Positions 22,024-34,885 are shown, counted from the stretch's first letter. The stretch is 64,000 nt of DNA from Sanderia malayensis (GCA_013076295.1 RQOL01000824.1:1116001-1180000), one strand, 5' to 3'. The notes: generated from the sequence alone by a model not told the origin. Numbers and translations: made by a program.

Positions 22024-24489
22024 ATGCGAAGATGTTTCCAGTTTTTGGTGCATGCTTCCTTTGCTTTGCGATTTGCGACAAACAAGTAAGAGCTCAACAA
22101 ATTCAAATGCTGAATTAAATGTCAAACACGAGAATGGCCACAAAATGGCATAAAAAGTTAGTAATCGGATGGTTGGATATCTCCCTTGCGGGTTGGTAAG
22201 TTAAAATTTGTGTTTTTTGAGCTATTTTCTGAGCTTCGTCGGATATATCATCCATGCTTGGTTGGGGAGTGTTTGGGGGGGGTGCAAATTTTATTTGCGC
22301 TCGTATCATAATTTGATGTTCTTTTCCTTCAGCCGAGCTTTGCTTGGAAGCAAATCATGTCACTTGAAGAGTGAAGAACTTGATCTCAATCAATCATTGT
22401 TTGATAATAGATTGGAGTCATTAATCACATTTGATGATTTTGATGTTCATGCAGTCTCCAAAATCGATTGCAAAGATCAAGAGGTAGCTATAATAATCAT
22501 TTGCAAGGATATTGAGACAGACTGCGCATATCAAGACATTAAAGTTGTGTAGCAGCAAGCTTAGACCAAGAATATTATTACATAATTGCAAACTATAGCT
22601 TTTATAAAGTTTAATATATTAAATAGCATAGCAGTGCAGTTAAAATGTTGCTTTATTTGATAATTTGTCATAGTATTCAGCCACAAAGTGATAGTTTGTT
22701 AATTTATTTAGTATATAATTAGTATATACTTCGAAATTATATTCCTAATCATTGCTTTATTTTCATTTTTTGTTTGTTTCCCTTTCAGGTATCAATGGTT
22801 TCCTTATCAGCCCATCTGAGCACAGGGCAAGCTCCTCACATATTTGACAAACTATTGGACATATGCAATGCCAAGTAAATTACTTAAATCATCCTTCAAA
22901 TCCCCCATGGAATGTCATTATTTTCGAAAATTCTGGAAATTTGTCTGCTTTACAATGATATTTTTATATTTCTCCCAGTGAGGTTGAAGAGATAGTTATT
23001 GTGGCTGCCTTGCAAATGACATTGAAATCTTTACCAGAAGCTGAGGTCTACCAGATTGCTTTTAATACTAAAGAAGGTATGCATTATCACATCATGCTTA
23101 ATATAATATAATATAGCATAATATAATATAATATTGCTGAGTAAGTGCTGAATGTTGAAGATAATTTTGCAATCTTTATAATTTTTTAGTTGATGATATC
23201 CCCTGTCTACCAAGCAATTTTGTTGTCAAGGATAGCATTTTGAAACTACTTATTCAATTTCTCCAAGTAAGTCAACAAATAGTATCTTCTTTGATCTAGT
23301 ACTCATATCCAAGTTTTCAGTGTTCAGTTTTCCTCAATTGTAGTTGTCATTTTGACCACGTTGGATGATGATCCGTCTGATGCATAACTGTGTCATTTGC
23401 TTGAAGGTAGAAGGCATACCAACAAGATGTTTTGTTACGCAAGGTTACCGGGCAAAATCTGGCACACCCAATGAAAAAGATGGGTCACAACAGGTAAAAG
23501 TCAGCCACAATAGCCAGTCGCAAACATCCATGCAAGCACCAAACATGGGATATTTTATAACTTATGTGGGCCTGTTTGCCGCCAGAATGATATAAACATT
23601 TGTACTATTCTCACAAAAGGTACATTCGTTCAAACAAGAACTAAAACTATTTCACTACTCCTGTGCCCCTGTGGGCACTGCGCGCAATAGCCCTGGACCC
23701 GACATACCCACGCGTGGCTGTATAACAGTCGGACAGATAGTTTTCATCCCCCTTTCAGTCTTCACTAGCTTCAGGCGTGAATATACTGAAATTGGCCCAC
23801 CCACTTCCCACAGCGATGGCATTTTAGCCAACTCTTCTTCTCTCAAGCAGCGAGCCTCCTCGCACTTTCCATATCTTAACCAGTTTGAGAGTAGAACAAT
23901 GGTATTTGACGAGAAAAGGTTTCTATATCTTTTCTTACAGAGTATTGCAAACTTGCAGAGGTTACTTCACTTGTTGTACAAAATCGACTTTGACCAGGAT
24001 AGAACTGCAAAGCTGGTAAGATCCTTGTTCACTTCATTCATCTTTCTGTATGTCATCCAATGCTATTTTGTCTCACTGGAATTTCAACTGCTGTATGGGT
24101 CCAGTGAGACCTTGCCTTAACAATAGCTCATTAATATTATAGTCTCATTTTTTATCATTTCTTTGGCCATGCTGTGAAATTCTGGTTTAATCTAACCCTA
24201 TTAACACATACGTTTTGTGTGGCTCCTTGGTTACTGTGTTAATAAGTTTGCATTGTCATTCATAAGCTTTACCTTTATGCAGGCTACCTACCTTCTTAGT
24301 TACTAAGTTATTTAGTTTAGTTAGTTTAATTAGAGTTGGTTAGTTATTTGGTTAGTCAATCAGTTATTTATCATAGTCAGCTAGTTCAGAATTTGCAAAG
24401 TCATGGCTAACTCTCCCTCTTTTTATTTCTCCATTTAGAAATATGAAGATGTACAGAAGACAAGCAGCTCTAATTTTATGTATCTTTAA
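22024..24489 (+). CDS. Spliced gene of about 228 aa, possibly proteasome assembly chaperone 1-like
   Basis: Exons with consistent phases: 22024-22085 (tentative first exon), 22333-22483, 22789-22874, 22979-23076, 23190-23266, 23407-23493, 23941-24015 and 24439-24489 (stop). All introns are GT-AG. The protein has an alternating strand/helix pattern, with segments such as EEIVIVAALQM, NFVVKDSILKLLIQFLQ and EGIPTRCFVTQGYRA, and ends SSNFMYL. Order and spacing resemble the C-terminal half of PSMG1 (PAC1), which helps assemble 20S proteasome alpha rings and also ends in a short SNxYx-like tail. The resemblance is weak, and the human protein is longer (about 288), so the name is a guess. The first exon was chosen because it is the only nearby ATG frame leaving the right phase; its Arg-rich start is unlike PSMG1. 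Confidence 0.55.
23090..23135. repeat. (TAATA)n-like low-complexity run
   Basis: Repeated ATAATATAATAT and close variants in an intron of the 22024-24489 gene. Confidence 0.6.
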
Positions 24490-24648
24490 CAAAGACAATT
24501 GTATCTGTGAGTAATTTACATAGCAAGCATTCATATATGCTGACCGTCTTTGGTTACACCCCTTGTTGCCTGCAAAACACCATTGAAATCTTGTAGGCTG
24601 TGCTTGAATATCAGGGGGTAACATCTTAATTTCTTATTGCTTGTGCTA

Positions 24649-24819
24649 GATACACACTTTTTATTTTATAAGAAACCTAGCTCAAACCCTACTAGTAAGA
24701 GTTTCTTAAATTTTCTATTGTTTAGGAAAACAATAGACCAAAAGAATCCATTGTAATTTAGCACAAATTCTACTAGTAAGTTTCTTATAAAGTGGTTTCT
24801 TATAAAAAAACGTGTAGAT
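24649..24819. mobile_element. MITE with TACACACTTTTT/TTATAAGAAACC ends
   Basis: Left end TACACACTTTTTATTTTATAAGAAAC and right end GTTTCTTATAAAAAAACGTGTAGAT are imperfect inverted repeats about 170 bp apart. The interior repeats TACTAGTAAG and GTTTCTTA. It belongs to the same family as 42069-42372. Confidence 0.6.
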
Positions 24820-25131
24820 GTTGTCTGTAAGTAATGATTTTAAGCACGGTTCAGAAGGATAGATGATATCAAGATAGAATTTTGTGACTGCACTGCATCC
24901 ATGTTTTTACGCAAAACTAAACTACACAACGCGCATGACGTGACACAATTTAGAGGGTCTCAGTTGTTGTGCTCTCATTGGTTGATTTCGTTTGCCACGT
25001 GACGCTCCTTCGATAGGTCAACAGAGTAACTTCTGACAATGGAAATTGCTTTTGGCAGCAAAATAAATTTACAGAAAAGTAGACAATATACAGAATTAAA
25101 TAAAAAAGGAGAAAATGAAAAAAATATATGA

Positions 25132-27349
25132 TTAAACTTGGTCGCTTTTTTGTTTTTTCTTTGCCCGGATTTGGTTCAATGTCTCTTCTATCGATCTTTG
25201 ATCCTCTTTGTTTTTACTTGGAACTAAAATTGTAAAAATAATATGTGAAGATAGATTTATATAGATTATCTGATGACATTTGAGGATATTTGCATCCTCC
25301 AATCAAACAGACACCTTCTTACAAAGAACACTAACACATCCTATCTTTGCAACGTAATAAAGAGGTCCCCAGCCTGTTCTGTTCTAACACGCACAGCCTA
25401 CAACACAATATGTTTGAACCGGTATTAAAGCCTATACAGCGGACACCTCTGCGTGGAAGAATATTGCGCAGGAGCATTGCTCAGTTTCTACAATTCTAAT
25501 ATTACTCTAATGTAATCTGCGTTGATTCTCACCCATTCCATAAGCTGCGTTGGTTTTCGTCGCCTTCGCAGCGTCAACTCCGCTGTCGCCGCCGAGAATT
25601 TTCGCGTACTTGTCAAAATACTTTTCGGGCTCATTTATTTGATTATTTCGTTTTCTTGACTTTTTAAATGCGTCACGTTGTTCTTGCTCCTCCTCACCGG
25701 CTTTCTTTGCCTATCAAACAAATCAAATATATCAACTAAATGCATTTGTGTTCACTTGTTCAGTGATTCCCATAACGAGAAATTTTTCTCAAAAGGTCAA
25801 ACACTCCTATTCATCACATGATAAACTTCTATTGTTTAGCATGGTAATAACTGAGGTCATAATCAATAATCACAACCCCCTGAAAATATCACATAGAACA
25901 GTGATAACTATAAATAAAGATCATTAATCCAGGGGGTATGCATACCAAAGCAACTGCAAGTTTTTCTTTTTCTTCATCCCAATCCTAATGAAGGCAAATC
26001 ATAATGATACAATGTCAGCAGCACACACAACACAAACGGCAAAACATCACACATGAAAACATTTTTACAAGAGTGTTTTGCGTAAGAGTTTTCTCAATAC
26101 AATAACAGAAACAATAGGCTGGATGCAATATTGTAGTTCCTCGTGTGCAGGTTTTACCCTTTTTACGAATTCTCCCGGAAAGAAAATGAAATAAAAAGAA
26201 TGATAGATAATCAAAGAGATAAGATAGAAAGATATTAAAGTATGGCTATAATATTCTCTGATCCCTTTAAGAGCTGTTCCTTGGGGTTCTTATTAACTTA
26301 ACTTGTAATAATCATGAAGATTATTATATGATAAAGATGAGAGCTCCATACTTACTTCTCCATTCCGCCTTGCTTCCAGCTCAGCATCAGAAGGTGCAAA
26401 TTCCTGCAAGCATACAAGTCATTATTGCACTTAGATATCAACGCTACAATTGCAATACAGTAAAAACTGACACATGCAGATTTGCATCTAGTCCATTGTT
26501 AAAAAACAATAGGCTATTGTTTCTTCTATTGCTCAAAGACAATAGGCTATTGTTTCTTCTATTGTTCAAAGACAATAGACTATTGTTTCTTCTATTGTTT
26601 TCAGTAAAAATACAATTCTGGAGGTTCTTAATCAATTGGTTCTTATATGCAGGTGTTTTCTCCAGCTATGAGATGTGCTGTGGCATGCACATTGTAAGAT
26701 ATATCATAACACATACTTTTTTCCAAATCATGATATATCTGTCAACATTTTCTCCAAAAGCAAATGACACCAAACCAGCAACTTCTGCAACATCGTGTCT
26801 GCAAAAAAAGACATTATTAACATCACAGAAGTCTCAAAAAAATAGTATGCAGTGAGTCAAGTCTGAAAAAGTTCTGAGAAGGCTGACCCTACGTTACACT
26901 TCTTGCAATCTTGTCCATTGGGTTAAACTTCAAATGTTCTTTGACTCATCCTTAACAAATCCTGAGATTTTTTCCTCTATCTGTTAAAAATGGTAAGAAA
27001 TATGAATCATATTAAACACCGTAATGCACACTTGGGTTTTAATCAAAAGTAGACAATCAGTAATTAAAAGATCTTGTGTTTAACTTGTCTTGTCTACCTC
27101 TGTTCTGAATTTAGCCAACTTTTGCTTTTCCTCTTGCTTTAGTTTTGCTGCTTTTGCCTTAGCTTCTGCAAATAACGATGATATAATTGTTATGCGTAAA
27201 TATGCAATTCCTCGCAAACTTATCATAGCTATCTAATCCAGAATCTAAGGTAAGAGGTTTGAACCTTTAGCCTTCTTCAGTGCTTCCTTATCAGCTACCG
27301 TCTGTGGTGGAGCATCCATACTGCCCAGAATCGATCCTAATAAATCCAT
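25132..27349 (-). CDS. SPAG7: SPAG7 (R3H domain protein), 8 exons, one base missing in exon 3
   Basis: Homologue of sperm-associated antigen 7, a small R3H-domain protein thought to bind nucleic acid. Exons: 27265-27349, 27098-27165, 26893-26980, 26717-26798, 26356-26403, 25946-25984, 25533-25710 and 25132-25223. Start MDLLGSILGSMDAPP, an Arg/Lys-rich helix, the R3H-like core (HDVAEVAGLVSFAFG), EFAPSDAELEARR, and the conserved tail SIEETLNQIRAKK all match the family. With one added base the total is 681 nt, 226 residues; human SPAG7 has 227. In exon 3 the run TCAAAGAAC appears to lack one A, which shifts the frame and creates a stop. This could be a homopolymer assembly error or a real null allele. 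Its start lies about 220 bp from that of the divergent TTI2 locus. Confidence 0.88.
26458..26655. mobile_element. Degenerate Tc1/mariner-type MITE with internal tandem unit
   Basis: Starts CAGTAAAAACTG after TA and ends CTTATATGCAGGTGTTTT, a decayed form of the 8733-8862 family. The middle holds three tandem copies, about 33 bp each, of CAATAGGCTATTGTTTCTTCTATTG, itself partly palindromic. It sits in a SPAG7 intron. Confidence 0.65.
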
Positions 27350-27569
27350 TTTTATAAAAAGAAAACAGCAGAATATTGCAAATTATGAATTTATTCGATA
27401 TTTCTACATAAAATAAAGTTAACTTTATTCAATATAAACATTCTTCCATTTGGAATTAAATTTCAAAACGAGGCAGTAAATTTGAAATAATCGTCAAACA
27501 AGGCTATGGTTGCACGTGGAGCAATTTTCAAAGCTTTTGGATTATAAATTGCGTTCAAAATTTATCAAT
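27350..27569. promoter_or_regulatory. Putative bidirectional promoter between SPAG7 and TTI2
   Basis: A 220-bp AT-rich gap between two divergent start codons, with no room for separate regulatory regions. CACGTG lies at about 27513. No TATA or Inr site is convincing. The promoter role is inferred from the head-to-head arrangement only. Confidence 0.4.
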
Positions 27570-29427
27570 AAAATGGATACTAAAAGCCTAGAATTGTTTA
27601 ATAGCTTCAAAAATAAAATAAGTGTTATCTTCTGCAGCTCGTCTATGGCTACATTTGACAATATTTTATCAGAGCTTTGTAAAACAGACTCGCAAAGAAG
27701 TAGGCCTGGAGCCATTGCAAATTTTCTCGAGTTGATTGCCGAGAAGTGGCACGCATTTATAGCCCATTATAATAAAAACTTTGACATTAGTAACGATTTT
27801 GTCTGTCTGCTAGAGGCATTAATTCAAAATAGATATATGGATGTGACTGGATTGGCTAGAAGCTTGCAATGTTATCTTCAAACCATCGAATCTTTGAGCC
27901 TACCCAGAGAATGCAAAGATATATCTGAGAAAGTGATTGAATATCTGCAAAAGAAATTGTATTATTTGAGAATATTTCGACTTATTATAAAGCCGTTTGT
28001 CCTGTCTTTTACGTGCTCAAATTTTGAAGGTGATATTGATGAAATTAAAAGCTCTGTTTTGGATATTGTTTCGTCACTTTTAAAACTCTTCAAATACCAA
28101 GGTCCCCTGATTACAAAGGTGTTTGCATTTTGGATGGAGATAACATGAAGTATTACAAGCACATGTTCATGTGGGTTTCTTGCATTGGCTGAGTTCCTTA
28201 ACAGAAGAAAACAGTATGATATTGAAGAGAGTGCTGAGAAAAGTGTTGAGGTCTCAAACATCTCCAGAGAGATGCATCTTACAATAGCAAAAGTATTGAT
28301 AGAGACGTAAAAGTGTCTCTAAAGTTTGATGGACTAAAGGTTCTCAATTTTGTTTTAAAAAAGTCTGCAGTTCAATTATCATGACAACACTCGCATATCT
28401 TGGTGATCATCCTTGGACAAAAAGTTTGAAGCAAAACGCAGAATGTATACTTCTTGATCTGTGCAAAATATCAAAGACTACAGGTCTTGAGAACCTATTA
28501 GTTGGTGAAGAATTTTCTAGAAAGCTCATGGTGGTGAAAATGAACAGATAATGTTTCCTCATGGCTTGATGACCTCATTGTTAAAAGAAGTGAACTTGAG
28601 CTTCAGAAATGAAGGCTGGAAACAAGATCCTACGGTGAAGCATTTTGGTGTGTGCAATTATGAATGTCAAATATCCAAACTTGAAACACCACATTGCTGC
28701 CATAATTCCAATGCTATTGAGATGATGGAGGATTACAATTGTGAGAATCAAGTTTTGGGTGCTGGCTGTTTGGAGTTCTCATAGACAACGTCAATCCGAG
28801 TGACTGAACCTGTACAACCATGCAGAACTTGTGTATGATGTGCTTTTCAAGCAACTGTACAGCGCCAAAGACGTGGCATTGAAAACGTTTCTAGATTGCC
28901 TGCGAAAAGTTTTGTATGTGTTGGAGCCGTTTCCAGATAGGATTGATGTTGGTAGGAGTGGTGAAGGCAAATGGGATGCCACTGTCAGGCAATTGATTCA
29001 AATTTGGAATACGAAAGCAAAGTCAATACAAGGCGAATACTGGCTGAGAATCTCCGTTGTACCTCCCACCTTTAGGTATCAATTGCGTGAAATATTTGCG
29101 AAGTTTGCTGAGTTTAATGTCGCATTGTTGGAGTTCCACGATGGAGAAGAAGAAGTGTCAGGCTGCATTCGCTGGAGATAGTGAAGATATGCACTACGTC
29201 ATGTTGGCCTGTGATGTCAGACCATGTTGGAGATACTGCGGAGCATACTAAAATTGATCGTCGATTTGAATATCAAGGGTTCGTGCCGTGGTGCCACGCA
29301 GCAAAAGGCGAAAGCTGCGTTGGAGGAATGTCACGTGATGTGGTGCGCTTGTTGAAGCAATGCTGCGGTGATGACGTCATTGACGCGTATCTCAAAGCCG
29401 CGTTGGATGCTGAAATTGGCGGGATTT
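27570..29427 (+). pseudogene. TTI2: TTI2 homologue (TELO2-interacting protein 2), disrupted
   Basis: Plus-strand frames together resemble TTI2, a helical-repeat partner of TELO2 and TTI1 in the complex that stabilises PIKK kinases. The first frame runs from MDTKSLELF (27570; an upstream in-frame ATG at 27510 is possible) to a TGA at 28146. Matches follow in changing frames: GDHPWTKSLKQNAECILLDL (about 28400), HGGENEQIMF then NEGWKQDPTVKHF (28530-28650), MMEDYNCENQVLGAGCL, NHAELVYDVLFKQLY then LDCLRKVLYVLEPFP (28810-28935), and VVRLLKQCCGDDV near the end. At least six lesions (single-base shifts and stops) break it, and no splice sites explain them. It is intronless. Read as a pseudogene; an indel-rich assembly patch is the main alternative. 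Confidence 0.78.
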
Positions 29428-31436
29428 GAAGCTGTGAAGAGTTCTTCGGATGTTTAGAAATCAAAGCAACAAATGACGCAAAAACTGTGGAAGAAAACCG
29501 AATTGAGGAATAAATGAAGACGAATTTAATTTGGATGATTATAAGGTATAAAGTTTCTGAAATGTGTCTGCACGTTATTTCTTATTCATTTCTTGTGCCA
29601 TAATCTTTTGTGGACAGTGCATGCAAGCTACTGCACCCCTTATAACAAACCAATTCCCAGATGAAAAATAGAATTAGACCAGGCTGTACTGCGCTAGGTA
29701 CCACTTTCAGGCACTATATTTTTGGATAGCCATTTACATCAGTATAACGAAAATCGATGGTTATATTTAAAACAACAGCATCAGGACAAGACTTCGGTTG
29801 TATGTTGATCGAGCTATATTCAAAGCGACAAGGGGCCTGGTTTGTGGTTAGGCTATACCGATTTAGCAGTCTTGAATTGTCCTTTTAAGCCTGTTGCAAC
29901 TTTTAGTTTGAAGAACGACCAGGTTTAAACGCAATATTTACGTACACGAGGTTTCTTGTAAAGGAGGCTGTGCGTTTGTCTGGAACGACAGAATGACGTA
30001 GTAATTGACCTGGCACAGGTGTCCAAGAATGAATATTTTCTGCCTTGGTGGAATGCGTGGAAACATGCAGCTCCAATCTCATTCGTGTGGCTGTGCTCAT
30101 ACCACGTGACACTTGGCAGGCTCGACCTGTTTATTGTGTTATGTGCACTGAACTTCTACGGTCAGCCAATTTCATTTTGAGCAGGAGGGTAACGAGAAAG
30201 AATATACAATAATATCTTCATATTTTGTGGAGAAAATTCGAGAATATGTGTATGAAACAATCTCTGATAATAGGAGTTTTTATAACTAATTTGGTTTGAT
30301 TTTTTGATAATTTCGTTGATGTTTCGACACTTTTCGGCCATTTTATTTTTGTTTTTAATTACGCCTTCGTTTGTAGAGACCCCCGTTTTTTATAAACTCC
30401 AGATCAAGGATCACAAACTCGATTTCTATTCAGGAAACATCGTATATATAAATAACAAGATCAGAAAACGCATTCCCAAAACTATATATGGGTCATTGTC
30501 TAAAAAATTTATACAAACTAAACTGCCATTAGTATTTGTTCTGTTTTGCAATGTTGCCAGAGCAAAGGTGGACAGATGGTAGCGAAAAATTGGTGGAAAT
30601 CTTGTGTTTTCTTTTCTTATTCTGGGCAGTTCGTTCTTTGTCGTTCTGGACGTTTTCTGCAAGTTTAGCGTCTTAATCTTTGGTCAAAATGGGACTTTAC
30701 GACGAAACCAGCGAAACAACGACGGGACGACCGCCCTAGGGTATGCACTCATGATGAAATATTGATAAATTTAACTATTTATATACAGCGATTGCTTTTT
30801 AATTTAATTAACGAAATGTCTATTAATAATGTTAAAATATCCCCTTTAACTGCTTTTCTGTGCAATTTACTCTGGGTTTATCAAAATCAAGATGTAACAA
30901 GTAATTTTCTTCAGATTTAGCTACAAATTCTTCCATAATTTTAAAAAATTAATTTATTTCTTATTGCTAGAGCCGCTAAAAGTTTTTATCGAATTATCCT
31001 GGTAGATGCGTTCAAGTTTTTCAAGTTGTTTACTCATTCTGAAAAATATTTTTTTACGCTTGTTGCAAAAAGCAGACAATTTTGCGAGTTTTTCTTTAAA
31101 AATAATTCAAAACATGTTCTCGTGAAACTTTGTGTTTATACAAATACTTCATATTAATCTCAATTGACAAGAATGCTTCTTCGTTGAATATGGAACCAAG
31201 GCCTGGCACATTTTTCATGAGAATTTTTTTAGCACAGTATACGCAAACTTTCGCAACGCAATTTTCGATTTTAGCACTAAAGCTTTTTTAAGATATTTTA
31301 GCAGCAATTTAAAAGTTTCACGCTACTGGGCATGCGCATCGACAGGGTATATAAATTTGTCAATTTTCTTGGGTGTTTAAAATCCAGCACTGAACTTTGT
31401 TGACTGTTTTGGACTGAAATATTTTTGTTTTTTTAG
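29428..31436. other. Intergenic; must hold the 5' exon(s) of the first sulfotransferase
   Basis: No complete gene is visible. A hydrophobic N-terminus (MFRHFSAILFLFLITPS) starts at 30319 and could be the type II anchor of the downstream sulfotransferase, but I find no donor in the needed phase 2. Another open segment at about 30590-30738 ends in a phase-2 donor (GG|GTATGC), but lacks an ATG. The remainder is AT-rich. Confidence 0.4.
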
Positions 31437-33073
31437 AAAGCCGACGCTATCTGGACAGCAGCATTCAACTGAAAATATCAAAGATGATAAATGGCTTTTA
31501 AACATCACAAAATACGATGGATTTGATGTGAAGAAAGAACTTCTCAAAATAAATAATAAAAGGTATATACAATTAATAAATTATTTGTTTTTTTATCCGT
31601 TTGTTTATTTAGTTACCAGCCAGAGTTACCCGTATGCAGCGAACTCGACAATGTTACAAGCTCTGAGTATTTAATCCTTTGAACTGTTTCGCTCAAGAAT
31701 TTATCCCTCGTTCAACAATTTCGAAATGACGATACATTTTGTGACTAACTAACCTTGCTCAAACCCAAAGAGATCTTTGCTCAAACTCAAACCCATATCA
31801 TATCTCCATGCTCAAACTTTACTATAACTGGTTCTTCAGACTTCTCACGCTCCCACCTTTACAGTTGTTTATGCGCTAGCTTAGCTTTAGGAAATCTACG
31901 AATATTCAATTCAATTTTTTTAATTCTTTGAGAACATAATAATATTATTGCCCTATTTCTTTCAGATGCAAGCCAGTGGATCGGGTTGTGTTTCTGAAGA
32001 CTCACAAAACTGGAAGCAGCACAATTACGAACATCCTCAATCGTTTCGCCGATTTACGAGAATTATTAGTCGCATTGCCGATCGGCGGTGTTAATCGTTT
32101 CATGTGGCCTAACCCGTTTCATTGGACTTCCGTCGATCTGTTACGCCTGAACGGCGAAACGGCGAACATCCTTTGCAACCATGCGCGTTACGAGCGCGCG
32201 CAAATGGACTTGATCATGAAATCGAGCGCGAAATACATTACGATATTGCGCGATCCAGTGACGCAGTTCCACAGCTCGTTCTATTACTTCGAGGTTGACA
32301 AAGCGTTAGGCCTGGCTGACAAGAAAGATCCCGTGGCGGAGTTTCTGCGAGATCCAGACAAGCACTTGTACGATCTTTCGATCCGTAATGGAGATCTTCC
32401 GGCTGAGATAGATCTTATTCAGAACGGTATGCTGTATGACCTCGGTTACGATTTTCTCGAGTTTAAGGACGAGGCTGCGGTGAGCAGAGCCGTTGAGAAG
32501 TTAGGACGCGAGCTGGACCTCGTGATGTTGATGGAGTATTTTGATGAGAGTCTTGTACTGCTCATGCGCGAACTCTGCTGGGCGATTGACGATATTCTCT
32601 ATATTAAAATGAATCAGATGAAGTATAAAAAGCGGACCATAGCGGAGGGTGTGAAACGAGAAATCAGGGAATGGAATTATGCCGACGTTACGTTGTACAG
32701 CGGATTCAACAGAACGTTTTGGAACAAAGTAAAAAAACACGGTAAGGAGTTCTGGAAGGACTTGGCAGAGTTTAAAAGACGGAATAGGGAAATGCTTAGG
32801 ATCTGTGGACCCGAGGAAGTCGAGGAGAAGGGATTCAAGTCGAATGTCACTATTAAAATGTTTAAATTGAAATCGAAACTTGATCGTTTTCATCGGTTTT
32901 ATTGCAAGAAAATGGCGATGGATGAAGTTGGGTATTTGGAATATTTTCGAGAGAAGTTTGGTCCATCGAATGGTTACCAAAAGGTTTTGAAACGCGACGG
33001 GCTGGCGTTTAAAGCAACGCGGGAACTGATTAATCGCATTAAGAAAAAGAATAAACACATAATGTGGAAATGA
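31437..33073 (+). CDS. Galactose-3-O-sulfotransferase-like gene 1, 5' exon unresolved
   Basis: Golgi sulfotransferase of the GAL3ST family, which transfers sulfate from PAPS to the 3-OH of galactose on glycolipids or glycans. Two exons are certain: 31437-31562 and 31966-33073, joined in phase 2 (…NNKR/CKPVDRVV…). The second contains nearly the whole catalytic domain: the 5'-phosphosulfate loop FLKTHKTGSSTITNIL and the 3'-phosphate motif ITILRDPVTQFHSSF, then MEYFDESLVLL and REWNYADVTLY, typical of GAL3STs. A consensus AATAAA lies at 33089-33094. The membrane anchor exon upstream is not found. Exon sequence is more GC-rich than its surroundings. It is the first of three paralogues in the same orientation. 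Confidence 0.88.
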
Positions 33074-34249
33074 AAATATTTAAAGCTAAATAAACCAAAT
33101 AGAGTAAAGTAAGAAAACATAAAGCTTTGAACTTTAAATTTAGAGATCTTACAATTGAATTAAACCTTTTTAAATTATCATTTAGACCTCGTTATTTTGA
33201 TAACATCCTCAGTCAAGCAGACGAAAAACAAGACATAAATAGCAAAATTCCAACACTTGTATTTTAATTTCCAAAATTTGTATTTTATTATTGGACTTCT
33301 TAATTTAATTTTTGGAAACATGCATCAAACTACGAGATTTTGATCTGCTGTAGCTCCATGCAGCTTTATCCTAGACTGAACTGGCTTTGAATGTTGTTCT
33401 CTCGTGCCAGCGTTTCTATTTTCTACAAAACCTTTGAGCGACACCGGCTTGTGACATTTTCAAACCCTTTTTTGGTTTGTAGTTATTGCAATTTTAACAA
33501 GCAAATTTTTATTTTCCAATGTTTATTCTGTTGATAATTGATTTTTTAGTCACATTTTTTACAACATTCGCAATTTTTTGTGATTTGATTTAATATGAAC
33601 TTTCTGATTGCTTATAAATAGACCATTAACTTCTTTCTGTTTTGTTTGCGTTTAAATTTCGTTAAATATCTTCTACATTTATAGCTATAATCTAACTAAT
33701 CAATTAATTCGTTATAAGATATCTTGTTCTTATAACAACAAACAATGTGTGTTTCCAAGCTGCAACTATTGATTGAGCATCATTTATTTGCAAATTGAAC
33801 TTTTAAGCCAGTTCATAAGAACCTATTGCGCTACTGTATTCCTTGTAGAGTCTTGTAGAGTCTATAACCCCTTGTAGAGTCTCAAGGAATTCCCAAGGAT
33901 CCACACAAAACAAGCCGCCTTCAAAGGCACTCAGCAGTAGCACTTTTCTTATTGCTGCGCAGGAGCGTACATGATTTGTTCTATTTTCCCGTGAAGAATG
34001 TGATGCCGCGACTGTGTGGGTTTTATGCCGTCAGACTTCGGTCAGACTAAAGACGACTTTGGAACATCACCTCAATGTAGGTTGACCACATTGCGTCCCA
34101 GTGCCTCCCCGCAACTCGCTCAACACAAGGAACTAATGGGCTTACTATTCAAATACTGGCAAAAAATAGAACCTTGGTATGATGTAATGCTACAAGATAC
34201 GATTAAAACTTGGAAAATGCCAGGGAGGACTCAAAAATGTCAATATTTT
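33074..34249. other. Intergenic, AT-rich
   Basis: 3' UTR of sulfotransferase 1, then AT-rich DNA. TTGTAGAGTCT recurs three times near 33844-33882. A small island at about 33950-33970 (TTGCTGCGCAGGAGC) resembles part of the downstream satellite unit. No gene seen. Confidence 0.45.
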
Positions 34250-34621
34250 GCTTTGTTTTGCCGCTTCTGAACAAGTTGTCATTCTCTTTGTAAAGAAAGA
34301 TGTTATTGGCTACCTAGATGTGGAAGATTTTTATTTGGAAATATAGAAACAGGTAAGTTTCATTTTTATTTTCAAATTTAGCTATTCTTGGATGTTGCAA
34401 ATTAGCACCGGTTGTTTGAATTGATTTCGTTACATGATAAATATGCCTAGGCCATTGACAAGCCGACCAATTCATCTTGGGTAAATTAACAAAGAAAGAA
34501 CAGTAATTATTTTCATTGTTACAATCACAGATTAAATCCCAGATTCATGGTCAGCTGAAGGACGAAAAGTAGCATTTAATAGTAAATCAACAAATTTTAA
34601 TGAACCTTAACTTCTAACTTT
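34250..34621. repeat. Left flanking direct repeat of the satellite array
   Basis: Shares an ordered series of words with 38692-39010: CAAGTTGTCATT, GAAGATTTTT, AAGCAGGTAAGTTTC (here AAACAGG), CGGCCAATTCAT-like, TTACA(A/T)TCACAGATTAAA, AGATTCATGGTCAGCTGAA and TTTTAATGAACCTTA. The two copies are divergent but collinear over about 330-370 bp, in the same orientation. Confidence 0.8.
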
Positions 34622-34885
34622 ACCTCGACCGAGCAATAGCCTTAGGGCATGACCACAAATTGGCCTAAGGGTTATCATAATCACAGAATAGAGATAATAC
34701 AGAAGGCCAACTCGAGCATTTTCGATGGTCACGCATGTAAGCGAGGTTAAGGACTCCAAAACACGTGTTGTGTAATATGCTAAGTATAATCAATAAAAAA
34801 AACACAATAATAATGCCTTCATTTCGTTATTCCATGTATCAGTGAAAGTTTCTTCACTTGTATGTATACTACAAAAAGCGATATA

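Noticed and set aside
22208..22552. 114-residue open frame starting MCFLSYFLSFVGY
   Set aside because: Its first part is intronic. Only the section from 22333 to 22483 is exon, as shown by the AG acceptor and the GT donor at 22484.
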